Part shown: positions 5,435 to 5,896 of the stretch, in pieces
Layout: each line of letters opens with the position of its first letter
Position numbering within the stretch: the stretch's first letter is position 1
Assembly (NCBI GenBank): GCA_018402095.1
Contig: JAGYJO010000094.1
Location: 1 to 5,896 of the forward strand
Length of the DNA stretch: 5,896 nt
Reading direction: 5' to 3'
Origin: a bacterium
GTDB lineage: Bacteria > Margulisbacteria > Marinamargulisbacteria > SXXA01
Program-made: the position numbers and the translations under genes
Notes under the pieces: model-generated
What the model saw: the letters and a program-made list of their open reading frames with translations, nothing else
The model's database searches: none
What the model was told of the DNA's origin: nothing

Positions 5435-5896
5435 CGCTGATTTACGCTGCAGATAGTTCAGCATTACGTATCGATGATTTAAAGGTTTTTTCCACAGATG
5501 TGCGTGCCTGTATCGATGACTATATTCTCAAAAATCTTGAATTTCCATGTGCCGATGCACGGTCAGAACTAACGGCGAGTATGCAACATGCTGTACGTGC
5601 AGGTGGAAAACGCATTCGCCCTATTTTGACAATTTTAGCCCACTTACTTTTGGATTCGGATGTCAGCAAAATCATTCCTTTGGCGGCGGCGATTGAGATG
5701 ATTCACGCATATTCACTTATTCATGATGATTTACCGGCTATGGACAATGACAGTTTGCGTCGCGGTCTGCCGACTTGTCATATTGCTTTTGGGGAAGCCA
5801 CGGCTATTCTGGCGGGAGACACGCTGAATACATTTGCTTTCGAATTGTTAGCAGAGAAACTCCCCTTCTATTTCCCACCTACACATTGTTTGAAAA
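5431..5896 (+). CDS. ispA: Polyprenyl (farnesyl/geranylgeranyl) diphosphate synthase, IspA type (partial, C-terminus outside window)
   Basis: IspA-type synthases condense isopentenyl diphosphate with allylic diphosphates to make farnesyl (or geranylgeranyl) diphosphate, precursor of quinone side chains and undecaprenyl phosphate. The window holds 155 residues of a protein normally near 295. GGKRIRP at 58-64 contacts isopentenyl diphosphate. HDDLPAMDNDSLRRG holds the first aspartate-rich motif in the DD-x4-D form (Asp99, Asp100, Asp105) and the RRG at 110-112. PTCHIAFGEATAILAGD follows. These are typical of bacterial type II enzymes. The second aspartate-rich motif lies beyond the edge, so chain length cannot be judged firmly. 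The start is set by the ATGA overlap with xseB; there is no obvious Shine-Dalgarno of its own, which suggests translational coupling. Confidence 0.93.
   Translation, partial: MTLIYAADSSALRIDDLKVFSTDVRACIDDYILKNLEFPCADARSELTASMQHAVRAGGKRIRPILTILAHLLLDSDVSKIIPLAAAIEMIHAYSLIHDDLPAMDNDSLRRGLPTCHIAFGEATAILAGDTLNTFAFELLAEKLPFYFPPTHCLK

Overview
The window is a compact stretch of bacterial chromosome, moderately AT-rich, with short intergenic gaps and several start/stop overlaps. The gene set (FolD, a DEAD-box relative with a DbpA-type RNA-binding domain, a PepN-type M1 aminopeptidase, XseB and an IspA-type prenyl synthase) is ordinary for a Gram-negative bacterium. PepN is common in Proteobacteria, but I cannot fix the phylum from the sequence. 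I see no insertion sequence, CRISPR array, tRNA or rRNA.

Layout. Positions 1-2180 hold a leftward operon. A promoter at 2151-2180 drives a GTG-started, 499-residue DEAD-box-like protein (2122-623). Its stop codon overlaps the folD start as ATGA, and folD runs off the left edge. Positions 2181-2370 carry no convincing gene. They hold G-rich sequence and a strong rightward intrinsic terminator (2299-2332) with no gene in front of it, so a small RNA or an attenuated leader is possible. From 2343 a rightward unit begins: a promoter whose TATAAT overlaps an ATG, a roughly 49-53 residue single-pass membrane protein, then pepN overlapping it by 8 bases. pepN is interrupted near 3494-3531 by two nearby one-base indels that put a TAG in frame. 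A perfect 36-bp palindrome follows pepN, then xseB and ispA, joined by another ATGA overlap. ispA runs off the right edge.

Functionally the genes are housekeeping: one-carbon/folate metabolism (folD), peptide turnover (pepN), DNA repair (xseB) and isoprenoid chain synthesis (ispA). The item most worth attention is the DEAD-box relative. It has lost the Walker A lysine, the DEAD glutamate, the SAT motif and the whole second RecA domain. It keeps an intact frame, promoter, ribosome-binding site, RNA-binding domain and basic tail, so it looks like a maintained pseudo-helicase acting as an RNA-binding protein rather than a decayed gene.
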